A stretch of 64,000 nt of DNA from Agrypnia vestita (GCA_016648135.1 JADDOH010000301.1:96945-160944), one strand, 5' to 3'. Shown: positions 32,930 through 44,089, counted from the stretch's first letter. Notes: generated from the letters alone by a model not told the origin. A program made the numbers and translations.

Positions 32930-33650
32930 TTTTTTCTGATTATTTTCAATTTTAGAACAAAGAAAAACGTCATATGTATCCATACCACGCTTACGTTGAA
33001 TATATAGAGCCTTTCCCGGTAATAGATCGTAAGCGTAATATCCAAACTAATCTTGTTGTATATGTATGTTGCCAGATAAGGACAAAGATGCTTTTGACTT
33101 GAATAGCGGACTGAGTTTTAAATAATAATGTATCTATTATTTTTATGTATTTTGTGCTTAGTATTCTGTTGAAGTCTCATTTAATATAGAAAAAATAAAA
33201 TAAAAATCTCTTCTAAAAAAGTATTTTTTTTAGATGTATTTCTCGATCTGGTTTGTAGATAAAATTAATACCTAAGGTTTATGTATACTATGTCAAGGAA
33301 TTACTAATATTCGACCATAGGTGGCTGTAGCATACATATTCCCCTCAAATATTTGAAAGAAGATAGATAGAAAACATACATGCAATGTGCAAGTGGATGT
33401 TTTTGAAGGCTGCATTGTGTAAAATGATCGCTTAAGCCAGCTCATACAGGTCATAAGCCCTTGGCCACCTATAAAGACTTCCATACCTGTTTTCCATATA
33501 AATAGCTTCGTCTCTGTGAGGCTTCTATCACTTATCTTAATTAATATTTCATTAATCAATATTTAAAAAAAAATTATGCTTCTAATTTTTTGTCGAGAGG
33601 GGATCGATGTTTTTTCGAAAAAATTTAATAATCATAAATTCAATTACGTA
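32930..33650. other. No recognisable gene
   Basis: An 88-codon minus frame (33559-33293) has no recognisable domain. Confidence 0.4.
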
Positions 33651-33659
33651 AATAAAATA

Positions 33660-33870
33660 ATAATTATGTCTTCCCAAACCCCAGTCTCCCATGTGACAAT
33701 AAAATTTCTTCTTCAAAAACATCAAAATAATTTTGTGGTGACATTATTAATTCATATAATTAGTAAAAATAAACTTAGTTTTCACCACTTTTGTATTGAA
33801 AAATATCAGTGTGTTTCAGAGCCCATGGCCCCTTCGTCGGAATACAATTGTATACTAACAAAAATTTTAT
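33660..33870 (-). mobile_element. Hammerhead-bearing terminal repeat, family 1
   Basis: Shares 'aaaataattttgtggtgaca', 'ttcaccacttttgtattgaa' and the ribozyme region (33804-33846) with copies at 35.5, 38.5, 39.4 and 45.1 kb. The minus-strand core reads CCGACGA instead of CUGANGA, and stem III is disrupted (ACACACT), so this copy is probably inactive. Likely a Penelope-like terminal repeat; no RT is associated. Confidence 0.6.
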
Positions 33871-34080
33871 AAGAACCATATGGATGTGTTGAAATTCGGT
33901 TCTCGACGTCTCGCTGGAGTCATATCATAGTGTCATCAGTTGAGTGCTCTATAGCACCGGGGATCAACTATCCCCGCAGCGATAGGGCTCTTTCACATAA
34001 ATATGTCAAACGACCTTAATATAAACCTTAAATCTTTAACGAAGGACACTCAAGATCAAGCGGTAGTGACCCGAAAAAGT
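33865..34080 (+). repeat. Dispersed repeat, inverted copy at 37720-37915
   Basis: 'tgtcaaacgaccttaatata', 'atctttaacgaaggacactc' and 'aagatcaagcggtagtgacc' recur as reverse complements at 37.74-37.82 kb. 'gaaccatatggatgtgttga' has a counterpart near 37.9 kb. No coding content. Confidence 0.7.
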
Positions 34081-34109
34081 TAAAAAAGTAACCCATAAAA
34101 AACAATTTT

Positions 34110-34405
34110 TTCAATACTCCCTTTCTCATTTTCGGGTTTCGTGTCAACCTTATGCGTCGGAATCTCCATACAACTTACTAAATTGTTTGAAAAAAACCAT
34201 TAAAAATTTGAAAAATCCAAAATTATACTATAATTATTATTTTTTTTAACGAAAATTTGATAGATCTTCTTGATTTTCGCCAAGAGTCTACTTGCAAAAT
34301 TTCAGCTCGATTGGATCACGGGAAAAGGGTTAAAAATCGATCCAAAGTTTTTTCGTCAGACAAGAAGACAAGCAGACGCCACGAGTTAAAAGAAAGGAAG
34401 TAAAA
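34110..34405 (+). mobile_element. ACTCCCTTTC-type element, copy 3
   Basis: Left end 'actccctttctcattttcgg', right end 'ttaaaagaaaggaagt'. Contains 'gtgtcaaccttatgcgtcgg' and 'tcagctcgattggatcacgg'. Directly followed by another copy. Confidence 0.75.
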
Positions 34406-34424
34406 AAGTAACCCATAAAAACCA

Positions 34425-34725
34425 AGTTTTTATTACACTCCCTTTCTCTTTTACTAGTGGAAATTTGTTTGGCGCTTAAACTACGCGTTGGGCTTCGGTC
34501 GAGCGGCGCTACGAAAGGGAGTAATAAAAAATTTACAAAAATCCAAAATTATACTATAATTATTATTATTTTTTAACGAAAATTTGATAGATCTTCTTGA
34601 TCTTCGCCACGAGTCTACATGCAAAGTTTCAGCTCGATTGGATCACGGGAAAAGGTTTAAAAATCGATCCAAAGTTTTTTCGTCAGACAAGCAGACGCCA
34701 CGAGTTAAAAGAAAGGAAGTAACAA
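34425..34725 (+). mobile_element. ACTCCCTTTC-type element, copy 4
   Basis: Left end 'cactccctttctcttttact', right end 'ttaaaagaaaggaagtaac'. Arranged in tandem with copy 3 and sharing 'cccataaaaaccaagttttt' between them. Confidence 0.75.
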
Positions 34726-34729
34726 GTAT

Positions 34730-35490
34730 ATACGTACTTGAATTTTTTATTAGATACTCTCGCTTAATGATTCATCTCGCTCTAGTCAGAGTGCTCGTTG
34801 CCATTACTGACCTCTTGCGCGAGCAGCGGAAACTACAGCGTTAATTATTTGTTAATATTTAATGAAATTATGTTTTAATGAGTTACGATTTTCCTGAACA
34901 AAGATTTTTCCTTTGTCAGCTCTGTTGAAACATCTTTAACGGAAAAACTACGTGTCGCGTTTTAGAAAGTAAGGGATTTTTTTTAGCGAAATTTAAAATG
35001 AATTGAATTTTCACTGTCACAACTAAAATAGTTAACCCGCAGAACTTAATAATAATATTTATTAAAATTTAATTTATTTGAAATTTCAGTTATAATAATA
35101 TTTATTAAATTTAATTCATTTTTAATTTCATTAATAATAATTATTAAAATTGAATTTATTTTAAATTAACACAAAAGCCATGAATAAGGATTTTTTGTTT
35201 AATTTTCCACAATACCTCATCAGTTATTTGGTAATCAAAATACAAGTATAGATTTCATATGATAATCATCACCGTAGTCTCGACAAGGCGCTTCCGCCCT
35301 TCCCTGTCTTGTGTTGCGCCCTTCAACAAAAGTTCCTGATCACTCCAGATTAAATCTGTCTTCGTACTCTCTGTTGCTGTTTTGTTCTAGCTTAGATACA
35401 TAATTTTGTCACGGGACGTAGCTGTCGGAGGCAAATGAAACACGTAAACTAAATCAAAGTCTTTATAAACTTCACAATAAATGTTTCTGT
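34730..35490. other. AT-rich; ~60-bp degenerate tandem at 35035-35170
   Basis: 'aataatatttattaaaattt', 'aatttatttgaaatttcag' type units are repeated three times. No gene recognised. Confidence 0.5.
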
Positions 35491-35499
35491 AGTAACTTC

Positions 35500-35750
35500 T
35501 TCATCAAACACAGCAAAATAATTTCGTGATGACATTATTTATATAATTAATTGAAATACACTTTGTTTTCACGACTTTTTTAATGAAAATATTAACATGT
35601 TTCAGAGCCCATGGCCCCTTCGTTTATAATTTATTTAAATTTTAATTTTTTAACTTTAATTTTGTTTGTATACAATTGTAACATGTTGATATTTTCAATA
35701 AAAAAGTGGTGAAAACAAAGTGCATTTCTATTAATTACGTTTCTGTAATA
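35500..35750. mobile_element. Inverted pair of family-1 terminal repeats, core deleted
   Basis: The minus-oriented copy (35505-35635) retains stem II, GAAA and ACATGT but its CUGANGA is reduced to AACGA. The plus copy (35671-35745) reads 'tatacaattgta' directly joined to 'acatgttgatattttcaata', so the whole catalytic core is missing exactly between stems I and III. Confidence 0.6.
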
Positions 35751-35759
35751 ATTCACACA

Positions 35760-36390
35760 CTAATTATCCCATTTCGTAATTTGTTTTAGAATCTTCGCTG
35801 CACATTCATCACTCCTGAATAACTGATGCACGTTACGTAAATCGCTCAGTTCCGCAATAGAAAATTGCTCGCTTGTCGGTAGGTACTCGCGCCGAAAATC
35901 TGTCACTGCGTTAAGCACGCGCTGGTCACGCTGCTGCGGTTTTTATCGCCCTGGTGATGTCGCACTCGTCAAACAACTAGTAGCCGGCCGGTCCTTTTTT
36001 ATAGATAAATGTCGCGTCGCGATAGTTCGAGAGATTTCGATCAGTCAATACTAGCGAGGGGCTCCATGCCAACACTCAATATTACTTTAATTATTTTCGG
36101 TTCGCTACGGTCGGTGCAGCGGACTGAAGCAACATCGAAACAGGCGCAGTGTACCGCCGTACAGAACTCAAATAAATTTGCAATTCGCAAAATCGTAATA
36201 AATACATATTAGGAAAACAAACCCGACTCCCAGCTCCGTGGAGGCTGACTTTAATGACGCTGGAAACGGACGAAGAGCAGACCCCACAATAACGTTCCTG
36301 GAAACACCCAGCAACACAGAATTCTTTTAAAAATTCATGTATGCAGAAAAAAAGTCGAGGTACTCTTTTAGACATTGCGTCTAATTTGCT
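35760..36390. other. Moderately GC-rich unrecognised DNA
   Basis: 35880-36060 is richer in CpG (cgcgccgaaaatctg, gtcgcgtcgcgatagttcg) than its surroundings and matches no repeat here. Frames at 36009-36212 (plus) and 36402-36091 (minus) are unrecognised. Confidence 0.35.
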
Positions 36391-36399
36391 AAGCACTAT

Positions 36400-36895
36400 C
36401 ACAGTATACTAAGAACAGTAATACGTCTTCATACAAACTGGCCGCTACCCATTAGAATGTGTGCGTGCGTGCTCGGCGCCGTGTACGCACGCACTGTGAC
36501 GCACACATTGACACAGAATATGGGGGCCCAAGGCGGCGGCAGTAAGGGCCGTGCCTTCGGTGCCATTCGCGCTCGCAGCCGCCGCTTTAGAAAAATAATG
36601 CGCTTCCTGAAAAAAATTCATTTTTTTATGTTTGTGGTGCTTTACTAAAAAGGTGTGTTGATTATCATAAAGACTGAGTTTTTTAAAAAAGTCTACGTTG
36701 ATGTTAATCAGTATTCTTGCAATTTAAGTGCAGAAACTAGGTATACTAATTACAGAAATTTTCGGGTTTCGTGTCTACCTTATGCGTCGGAATCTCAGAC
36801 GCTAGGAGTAAAGTGATAACCCTAGCGTCAATGCAAGAGTAGGCTAATAACTCGCCGACAGGCCGGAGATAAACTACTGTTCTGGGTGTACTGTG
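36400..36895 (+). mobile_element. CACAGTATAC-TIR element, copy B
   Basis: Same ends and body as copy A, about 496 bp. Flanks GCACTAT (36393-36399) and GCATTAC (36896-36902) are a diverged 7-bp duplication. A 63-codon frame inside (36457-36648) is present only because of the GC-rich block and is not called. Confidence 0.75.
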
Positions 36896-36899
36896 GCAT

Positions 36900-37530
36900 T
36901 ACGTCGGTGTTGCCGCAATGACTCTTTTTGTATTGAATGTGTTTTTCAGTATATTACACATAAATACAACTTCAAGAAAACTTATTCGGGTTTTGGGCAG
37001 CGAAATTTTGACAGAAAAAACAGTTTTCTATCACACTTGTCATTTCTACCCCAAATATGTATATGCTAGTAAAACTTGACACTCATAGGTATTCTGAAAA
37101 TAACATTATCTGGATCTTTAACATCTTTATCCCAACACTTAATAGACGATAATAAAAATTAAAAATGTCCAGAGCGGATTTTGTAATTCTACGGCTCAAA
37201 TACACTGTATTAAAAGATGATATAAGAAAGATTGTTTCTTACAAACGTATTAATTTCTTCATCCACAGCGTCCAATGAAATATCATGGCTAAACTTGTCA
37301 TGACCGCGTTCGGCGTTACCGCGTATTCAAATCTTCCCATCTTGACATTTGACAGATAACTATTTACATCTTTCTCCCTCCCTCTATATCTATCTCATGT
37401 AGAAACTTACAGAAACAAACACCGACGTAAAGCTATTTTTCTCCTTTATTTTTAATTTTTATTATCGTCTATTATGTTGGGATAAAGACCTTAAAGATCC
37501 AGACATTGTTATTTTCAGAATCGGGCCGAC
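36900..37530. other. No recognisable gene
   Basis: 'aataaaaattaaaa' inverted blocks near 37150 and 37450 suggest an old TIR element ('ctattttctcctttattttt'); not resolved. Confidence 0.35.
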
Positions 37531-37538
37531 TATAGGTA

Positions 37539-37660
37539 AACCAAATATTGGAAGATGGACCTGTAAAAAGTTTCAAAAACCGAAAACTGTGCGTGAGAAG
37601 ATGTATAAAAGTGGACGATGAAAGTGGTATGCATTCTATGTCAGCGAGTTAGTTAGTTTT
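37539..37660 (+). pseudogene. RTE-like LINE C-terminal fragment
   Basis: Plus strand: VNQILEDGPVKSFKNRKLC, VRRCIKVDDESGMHS, matching INQILEDGPVRSLNNRRAC of the better copies. The 3' hairpin is lost, but 'gagttagttagttt' marks the tail. Confidence 0.65.
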
Positions 37661-37719
37661 TTTTTATCCATTATTTTGACATTTCTTTTGGTTTTTCGTT
37701 TGTTAGAACAAGACCCTTT

Positions 37720-37915
37720 TTTACTAACGTGTTCGGGTCACTACCACTTGATCTTGAGTGTCCTTCGTTAAAGATTTAAGGTTTATATTGAGGTCGTTTG
37801 ACATATTTATGTAAAAGAGCCCTTTTGCTGCGGGGGTAATTGATTCCCGGGGTGATAGGGTGACAGAGCTGTGATATGATTCTTATAAAGTATCCGTTGT
37901 TTCAACACATTAATA
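37720..37915 (-). repeat. Dispersed repeat, inverted copy of 33865-34080
   Basis: See the first copy. The order of blocks is the exact reverse, so this is a single inserted unit in opposite orientation. Confidence 0.7.
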
Positions 37916-38607
37916 TGTCCTTATTCGATCTGGACCAATATCTTTAGCATTATACACACACCTGCTGCGTCATTCTTAATTTATGCAGCAAGCCGACCCT
38001 GAAGGCCCAAGTGTCCGAAGGCGAGACTTATTTTTAGGTTCATCTTCATATTTTTTTACCTTTATTTCCGAAATTGTTGACAATAAGGTTTGGTGTGGTA
38101 GTTTTTTTGTGCGCGTGCACTGTCTTACCTGCCATATGAATATGTATTTATCTATCATTGGCGTGGAGTAGTCATTAACTTGAGTTATACATAAAAAAAT
38201 ATTGATAAATATACAAAGACGATTTATATATATTTAATTCTGTATTTGTACAAATTAAAATTATAGTTTTCTTTTAACTATACGAAAAATTTATTTGCCA
38301 ACTACACAAAACTCGCGGAAGTAAACGGCTCCAGTTGTAAAATATTCGGTTAAGTAGGTACGATTTTCTTACAGATACCAGATATAAATTTGATGCGCGC
38401 AATATAAGAGCAGCTTTGAAATGATATTGTATATAATAACACTCAAAAATAAAAACGGCTAAATCTAAAGTGATATTTTTCGTAAGATTATCTAATAATA
38501 AGTTATTCAATTAGTTATTCTTCAAAAACAGCAAAATAATTGTGTGGTGACATTATTAATATAATGAATAAAAATGAACTCGGTTTTCACCACTTTTTTA
38601 TTGAAAA

Positions 38608-38650
38608 ATATCAACATGTTTCAGAGCCCATGGCCCCTTCGTCAGGATAC
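38608..38650 (-). ncRNA. Hammerhead ribozyme motif, intact core (family 1)
   Basis: Minus strand: stem I GTATC, core CTGACGA, stem II AGGG/CTCT around an 8-nt loop, GAA, palindromic stem III ACATGT, U at the cleavage site, then GATAT which pairs with GTATC (4 Watson-Crick plus one G-U). All conserved core positions of CUGANGA...GAAA are present. The minimal stem III suggests it would act best as a dimer, as described for Penelope-like element hammerheads. Confidence 0.7.
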
Positions 38651-38857
38651 AATTGTATACTAACAAATTAAATTCAAAAATCGAAGTACCTACAGACATT
38701 CAAAATATAGAAAAATATATATATGAAAAATGAATAATAATACAGAAGTAAGTTATCATTCGTAATGATTCATTTTCCATATAATTTTTTTCTATATTTT
38801 GATTGTCTATACTTCGATTTTTGAATTTAATTTGTTAGTATACAACTGTATCGTGAC

Positions 38858-39357
38858 TAGGGAATGCAGTCCCGTTCCAGCGAGATCTCGAGACATTTTA
38901 CGAGATCAATCCCGAACCGAAAAATTGGGAAATTATCGGGATTATCGGGATTGATCAGTAATTTTTATATTTTGTATGTTTAATTGTATGTGTCTATAGA
39001 GCTTTTAGTAAATACTTAAAACTTATGTTCATGTCACATTCAATTAATGAAAATAGCTTTGAATAATATTTTCTGTATTTTATCAACCTAACATAGTAAT
39101 AAAACTACTACTAGTTAGTAGTTTTTACTCTACTACATTGACTGAATGATGCTTTAATGCAATTATTAATAATGAGCATTTTATTAAAATTGCTGATATA
39201 AAAATGCAAGGCATTGTCATGAATTGCTATTCAGCTCTATAAACAAAAAAAACACAAAAGAACTCGGGATCCCGATCCCTAGGGATCCCGCGGGATTGGA
39301 AATTCTAATCTCGAGGGATCCCGAAAGGGCAATCCCGACTCGGGATTGCATTCCCTA
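38858..39357. mobile_element. hAT-type MITE, exactly 500 bp, 8-bp target duplication
   Basis: Left end 'tagggaatgcagtcccg', right end reverse-complemented 'tagggaatgcaatcccg' (16 of 17). ATCGTGAC flanks both sides (38850-38857 and 39358-39365), the 8-bp duplication of hAT elements. Sub-terminal 'tcgggat'/'atcccga' motifs are repeated. No ORF. It is inserted in the core of a hammerhead motif. Confidence 0.85.
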
Positions 39358-39449
39358 ATCGTGACGAAGGGGGCATGGTCTCTGAAACATGTTGATATTT
39401 TTCAATACAAAAGTGGTGAAAACAAATTTCATTTTTATTAATTATATGT

Positions 39450-40165
39450 TGGACGCCACTGGTATCTACCGATGTATTGTGTACCTACAGTGGTGTATGA
39501 AGTGTTTGCCCATATCTTCTGCTCTTACGTATGGATAAGCTCACATGACCTCATTTTGTAACTCTTCGCGAATTGAAAATACGAAAACACGATTCGTTCG
39601 TAAAAACAGAACTGTAGACTCCCGATATCTGAGATGAATCCAAAGGAAGCGCTTGTAAAAATTTATACTTTTAACTAAGGCAAATTATACGTAATAATAT
39701 CTCATCGAGTCCAACAGTATGTTGCTACGTTTCAGTGCTTACACAGAAGCGATCCCATAGAAACCAGCGGTGAGTGACCAGCGACAATAAATTAAGAGAG
39801 TACCTACCGAGTAAGTGCGACCAAAGACGAGGCGAATATTTTGGAATGACGAGTATAAATTGCTCCACAAACGAGTGGTTAGTGCAAATTTATTGTGAAT
39901 TAAAGAAAATTGCTCCAATTTAATTCGTGTCCAGTGACTTTTATTTACTTCGAGTAACGCGACCCCGGATGATCTAGAGTGTATTTATTGTGATAAAAAA
40001 CTGCAAGGTGGTTTACATTTTTACGTAGCACGTTGATACAGCAAACGGATATCGCGTAGCAATAAAATTTATCGAAAAATTACAGCAGAAAGTCCCAACG
40101 ATAATATGAGATAAAGGTTACAAAATCTTATTATTCGTCTCGCTCTTATCGGAGCAGTTGCAACC
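39450..40165. other. Non-repetitive DNA, no gene recognised
   Basis: 39500-40160 shares nothing with the rest of the window and is less AT-rich around 39730-39850. 'agcggtgagtgacc' contains a splice-donor-like GTGAGT, but no open frame accompanies it. Confidence 0.35.
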
Positions 40166-40169
40166 ATAA

Positions 40170-40932
40170 AGCCATGTATTCACTAGGGGACAAATCGCGA
40201 AACATTCCGCTCGACATGTCGCATCAACATCTACGCTCATGTTTCGGGGACAATGACGCGGTCATTTGACGTGTACACACCGGGACTCACATATCTTGTC
40301 GCGGAAATGTCATCCGATGAGGTTATGGATGACAGCTGCGGTATCTCATTTGGCGAAAACGGGGTTCCGCGCAATTCGAAATGTTTTTTTGGGTCGCAAT
40401 TTCAAATTAACGAGGTTTTACTGTAGTAAATTGAATATTATTAAAAACAAGATCCTTTTTGCAAATAATTATTGTTTTCCAGACGTCGCGGAAATATATC
40501 GCTCTATGAGGTTATGATGATAGCCGCGTATCTGTTTATGTTAATAAGTTTATCGAAAAGTAAGAGGAGAAAAAAGAGGAGAATGCGAAATTATTTACTG
40601 CAAAGAGAAAGAAGGACGGACATTCTATGCGATCTTCGATCGATACAGCTCGATGAGTTCGAGAACGATTTCGTTTCCCCGCATTGTCATCTTGACAGAT
40701 ACAGCGCATGCGTATTCACTTGTAAACATACCACGTGGTACTGACGCTCCGCGGAATGTTGCAGTGAGTACGCTCGGGTACCGTGCGCATGGCAACGTTG
40801 CCACGGCACGTAGAAATGCCGCGCTATGTTGTGCGCGAGGTCGCGGAACAGTGCACGACGTTGCAACGTCACGTAGACTCTATGCCGCGCGTGCTGTTTA
40901 GGGACCATTTGTCCCCTAGTGAATACATGGCT
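40170..40932. mobile_element. PIF/Harbinger element with transposase-leader exon
   Basis: 27-bp near-perfect TIRs begin 'agccatgtattcactagggg' at both ends. TAA flanks at 40167-40169 and 40933-40935 give a 3-bp duplication. The interior has 'cgaggttttactgta' (pogo-like remnant, about 40412) and the frame at 40472-40744. Confidence 0.75.
40472..40744 (+). pseudogene. Possible Harbinger transposase N-terminal exon
   Basis: The frame reads ISLYEVMMIAAYLFMLISL, then SKSKRRKKRRMRNYLLQRER, DILCDLRSIQLDEFENDF. Harbinger transposases start with a basic 'RRxWVRPxLxRRxxxG...LxxELRxxDxxxFxNxxRM' stretch; 'RRMRNYLLQRER...DEFENDF' fits this weakly. The DDE domain is absent, and the last 20 codons belong to sub-terminal element DNA. 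Tentative. Confidence 0.35.
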
Positions 40933-40935
40933 TAA

Positions 40936-41500
40936 TTCTCCGTCGACACTGCTGTGGTAATAATTCTCATTTATATTGTTCATTTTTAATGAAGCCGTGT
41001 TTTTATTTTGTAGAACATAGATCGGTTGGTATAATTGGCATAAAAATATTGCTTCGTAGTTAAAAAATAGTCGTCCACTCAGCAAACGCATGAACGTAGA
41101 TAAATTTTAGCGGTGTCTATGTAGGACGGCATAAATTAATCGGTTGAAGCACTCTACCGGCAATAGATGATTATATTTTTTCAAGAGATAGATCTTTTCT
41201 GTTAATCAGTTAACAGTTTCATTGCCGATGAATCGGCGTATTGTACAACATTTTAAAAGAACAAGTTTACGTGCATTAAATCTTTAAATTGTACACAAAA
41301 CACCAATATGAACTAACGTAAATTTTATGTAACATAGTCTGGTTACAATAAGTTAAACTTGTTTAAAAAAATTACTACGAGCTTATAAATTTTGCAACAG
41401 TTAGGAACAAATAAAACAAACTAAATACTCTTAAGTATAATTTCTTACTAAACAAGCCCCGCTTTTTTTTATAAAAAAAACATTTTTACTTGAAGATCCC
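40936..41500. other. No recognisable gene
   Basis: AT-rich; no repeats found except the start of the dispersed repeat at 41510. Confidence 0.45.
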
Positions 41501-41509
41501 TAAGAGAGA

Positions 41510-41660
41510 TTTAATTATGCAAGCCTAAATACTTTAACTGCAGTATAAATGTGTCTTAAATATACGCGAGGGGGGACATCCTTCCACAGAGACATAGTTA
41601 AGGGGTTTAGTTCATCTTCGTACAATTTATTTTATTTTCTATGTGTAAGTACATGTTACG
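41510..41660 (+). repeat. Dispersed repeat, second copy at 51950-52110
   Basis: 'ttaattatgcaagcctaaat', 'tgcagtataaatgtgtctta' and 'aatatacgcgaggggggaca' recur with few changes at 51955-52020. Confidence 0.7.
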
Positions 41661-42480
41661 TGTAATTTAATAATATAGTTAGAAATAGTACTGACAAAGA
41701 AAGGACGTTGTTTAGTGAGTACTTTTGCAGGGATATTAATGTTTACTGTATGTTTTCGTTTTTTGTAACACTAAGAACTGGTAGTATCTGCCAATGATAT
41801 AATAAACTGTAGATACGTTACAAGCGTGAAATCTTGGCAACTCAAAAGTAAGGTAATTCTTACTAGCATTCGTTATCGAACGGACCTTCTTTGTGATCGA
41901 GCGCGACGCTACGCCGAAAAAAAGTCCCGGGGGAAAAGGAACAGAGTATCTTACACTCTTGTAAGAATGGGTATGTTATTTAAGTCACCGTGACTTTAAA
42001 ACGCCTGATTTTTCTGTCTACACGCAGAGCGTTTATAAAATAAGTGTGCCGTGATTTGTTGTTTCTTTCAATGCGATATTTGCTACATATGAAAGCCGTC
42101 AATGATATCTGCATGTTCTGTAACAATTAGCTTTAATTCCTGATACGAGTTACAGAGTTTATCGAATTTAATTTTTTTAACTTGTATGTTTTACTTTGGC
42201 GTTGTAACTTATTGAGCAATTTTTAAAAATAGTATGGGAAAAGATAAATTAATGTAAAACAGTGGTTGGTAAACTAATTGGCCAAAGAGTAAAATATGTA
42301 CATTACAACGATTAAAACAATTGAGGGCCAATTTGATTCTTGATTAAGTGTAATTTTAGCACTTCATTAAATTACGGGTACATTGAATAAAACTTGATTT
42401 TATACGTTATAAAGATTTTATTCATTGATAAAAAATAAAATTTAATTAAGGAATCCATAAATTTAAATCATGACAATGAC
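41660..42480. other. No recognisable gene
   Basis: AT-rich sequence, no frames above 60 codons. Confidence 0.5.
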
Positions 42481-42484
42481 TGAC

Positions 42485-42745
42485 GAACACTTAATGCGAA
42501 CAATGTCCTTGCATCTTCATTTTAGGCACGATTCCAGGTTTTCATCAATAAGACAACTTCTCTGTTTACTCTTGATAATGTTCATCCTTGAAAAATATTG
42601 TTCGCATGAATATATAGAAGCGAAAAGGAAAAGAACAGCTGATCAAAGAATCAGGAATACTATTCCAGGCATTGAAGATGATCATGTCTTCCTTCTCCAG
42701 GTCTTTCAAAGCAGACTACTTGTGAACTAAGCTCACATTTGTTCT
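42485..42745 (-). pseudogene. hAT transposase C-terminal dimerisation domain
   Basis: Minus strand: SAVLFLFASIYSCEQYFS, then RMNIIKSKQRS, CLIDENLESCLK, a stop. 'ALxLLxxFGSTYxCExxFSxMxxIKxKxRSxLTDxxLxxxLK' is the C-terminal hATC dimerisation region of the SCAND3/ZBED5-like hAT transposases. Upstream the frame is lost and the RNase H-like core is not recognisable. The plus-strand frame at 42470-42730 is its antisense. Confidence 0.6.
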
Positions 42746-42799
42746 TCTCCAATATTTCCAAATCCAACACAAAAACGTTCAAATTAAGAGTTCCATATG

Positions 42800-43790
42800 A
42801 CCTTGTTTTTTTAAAATCAGTCAAAATTACCAATGTCAATGCCAAATGAGAATATTTCAAATCTGTTACCATAGCATTAAGAGGGTTTTTGACGAATTTT
42901 AGGTCACTCTGCTGTTTTTAAATTCTGAAACCTGCTGAGAAATGCTTCCCTCATATTTAAAATTTTTATTTTGAATTAGTGCTTGTTAATAGAGGAATTA
43001 TTTTCTTAGCGATGCTTCAGAAGACTCGAAAAGTGAAACAACATACTTTTTTTTCGAATGAAATAACTCCTTCTAACATCGAACAAATTGTTTCCTTTCC
43101 CTTCCCGACCGACACCCTCGGCGCTCCGCAGCCGACTTTGCCGACCTCTGATGTAAAACATCGAAATGACCTTGACCATATATGACAGTAGCAGAGTTAC
43201 ACACAGAATCTGATCAATCGCATTCGTAATCCAAAGATGATAATGTCCACCTATCTTGTATAATTGGAATCATGGTCGAGCGAGTGATAGTTCTAAACTA
43301 GTGTAATTTCTAAAGATGGTCCATAGCGTTTCTTCTCTTAATTTGTTATACAAAATTTGACACGTAAAAAACATGACACTTTTAAGGTCTTCCAATGCAT
43401 TGTTTAGTCTGCCTTCTACCTGTCTCTGTTTTTTCCAAATTTACCAGCTGATTTCGGATATATCTCAAATTAGAAGCAGATTGCAGACAACCTATCGAAA
43501 GGTCAAAAGATCGTCGGCAGTGAAAATATCAGATATGTTTCCGTTTTTAGCCGCTCTTGTAGTCTAGACTTCATAAAATTATAAATTATCTATACTTATT
43601 TTAATAGTAAACACCTGATATTGTGTATAATTATAATAATGCATCGTCACTACGCATCATTGCTACCTGCTGGATAGTACACATGTCCAGACAAACATTT
43701 GGTGCGTTTGATTTTCGAGGACTCCATAATACTTCCTTTTTCTAGTATTTGCTTTACGTATTATGTATGACCAGTTATACCAGACCTTAA
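42800..43790. other. Possible remainder of the hAT gene; nothing definite
   Basis: Frames at 42979-43185 and 43373-43567 (plus) are unrecognised. The minus strand may hold degraded hAT transposase, but I find no conserved motif. Confidence 0.3.
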
Positions 43791-43814
43791 TTTGTTAAGT
43801 TTATTTAGTATTAA

Positions 43815-43860
43815 GTATACCCTGATGAAGGAACAAACCAACGAAATCGGATGGTTTTAC
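43815..43860 (+). ncRNA. Hammerhead-like motif, degenerate
   Basis: CTGATGA followed 14 nt later by GAAA and ATCGGAT, with GTATACC and GGT flanks that partly pair. Stem II is poor and a G lies at the cleavage position, so activity is unlikely. The downstream 'aataaagtggcgataaagtc' resembles the tail of other hammerhead repeats. Confidence 0.35.
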
Positions 43861-44089
43861 CAAAAATAAAGTGGCGATAAAGTCAATTTGTTTAATTATA
43901 TTCATAATGAATAACGTCAAAGTAATATCAAAATAGATTAGTATATATATTAAATAATATGTTCTGTTGAGAGGAAACTGATAAGAAAGGGTGTTTTTTA
44001 GAGGTGTAGAATATAAAAATGGCGTAAAACTTACAAATTGTGGGGTACAAAAGCAAAGGCAGCAATATACAAAAAAAATTAATGCAGTC

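Larger units (their letters stand above)
38535..39445. mobile_element. Head-to-head hammerhead terminal repeats (family 1)
   Basis: A minus copy (38535-38700) and a plus copy (38790-39445, interrupted by a 500-bp hAT MITE) form a long inverted repeat: 'aattaaattcaaaaatcgaa' is mirrored by 'cttcgatttttgaatttaat'. Opposed terminal repeats are known for Penelope-like elements. No internal coding DNA remains. Confidence 0.65.

Noticed and set aside
36457..36648. 63-codon ORF in the CACAGTATAC element
   Set aside because: The equivalent frame is broken in the other two copies.
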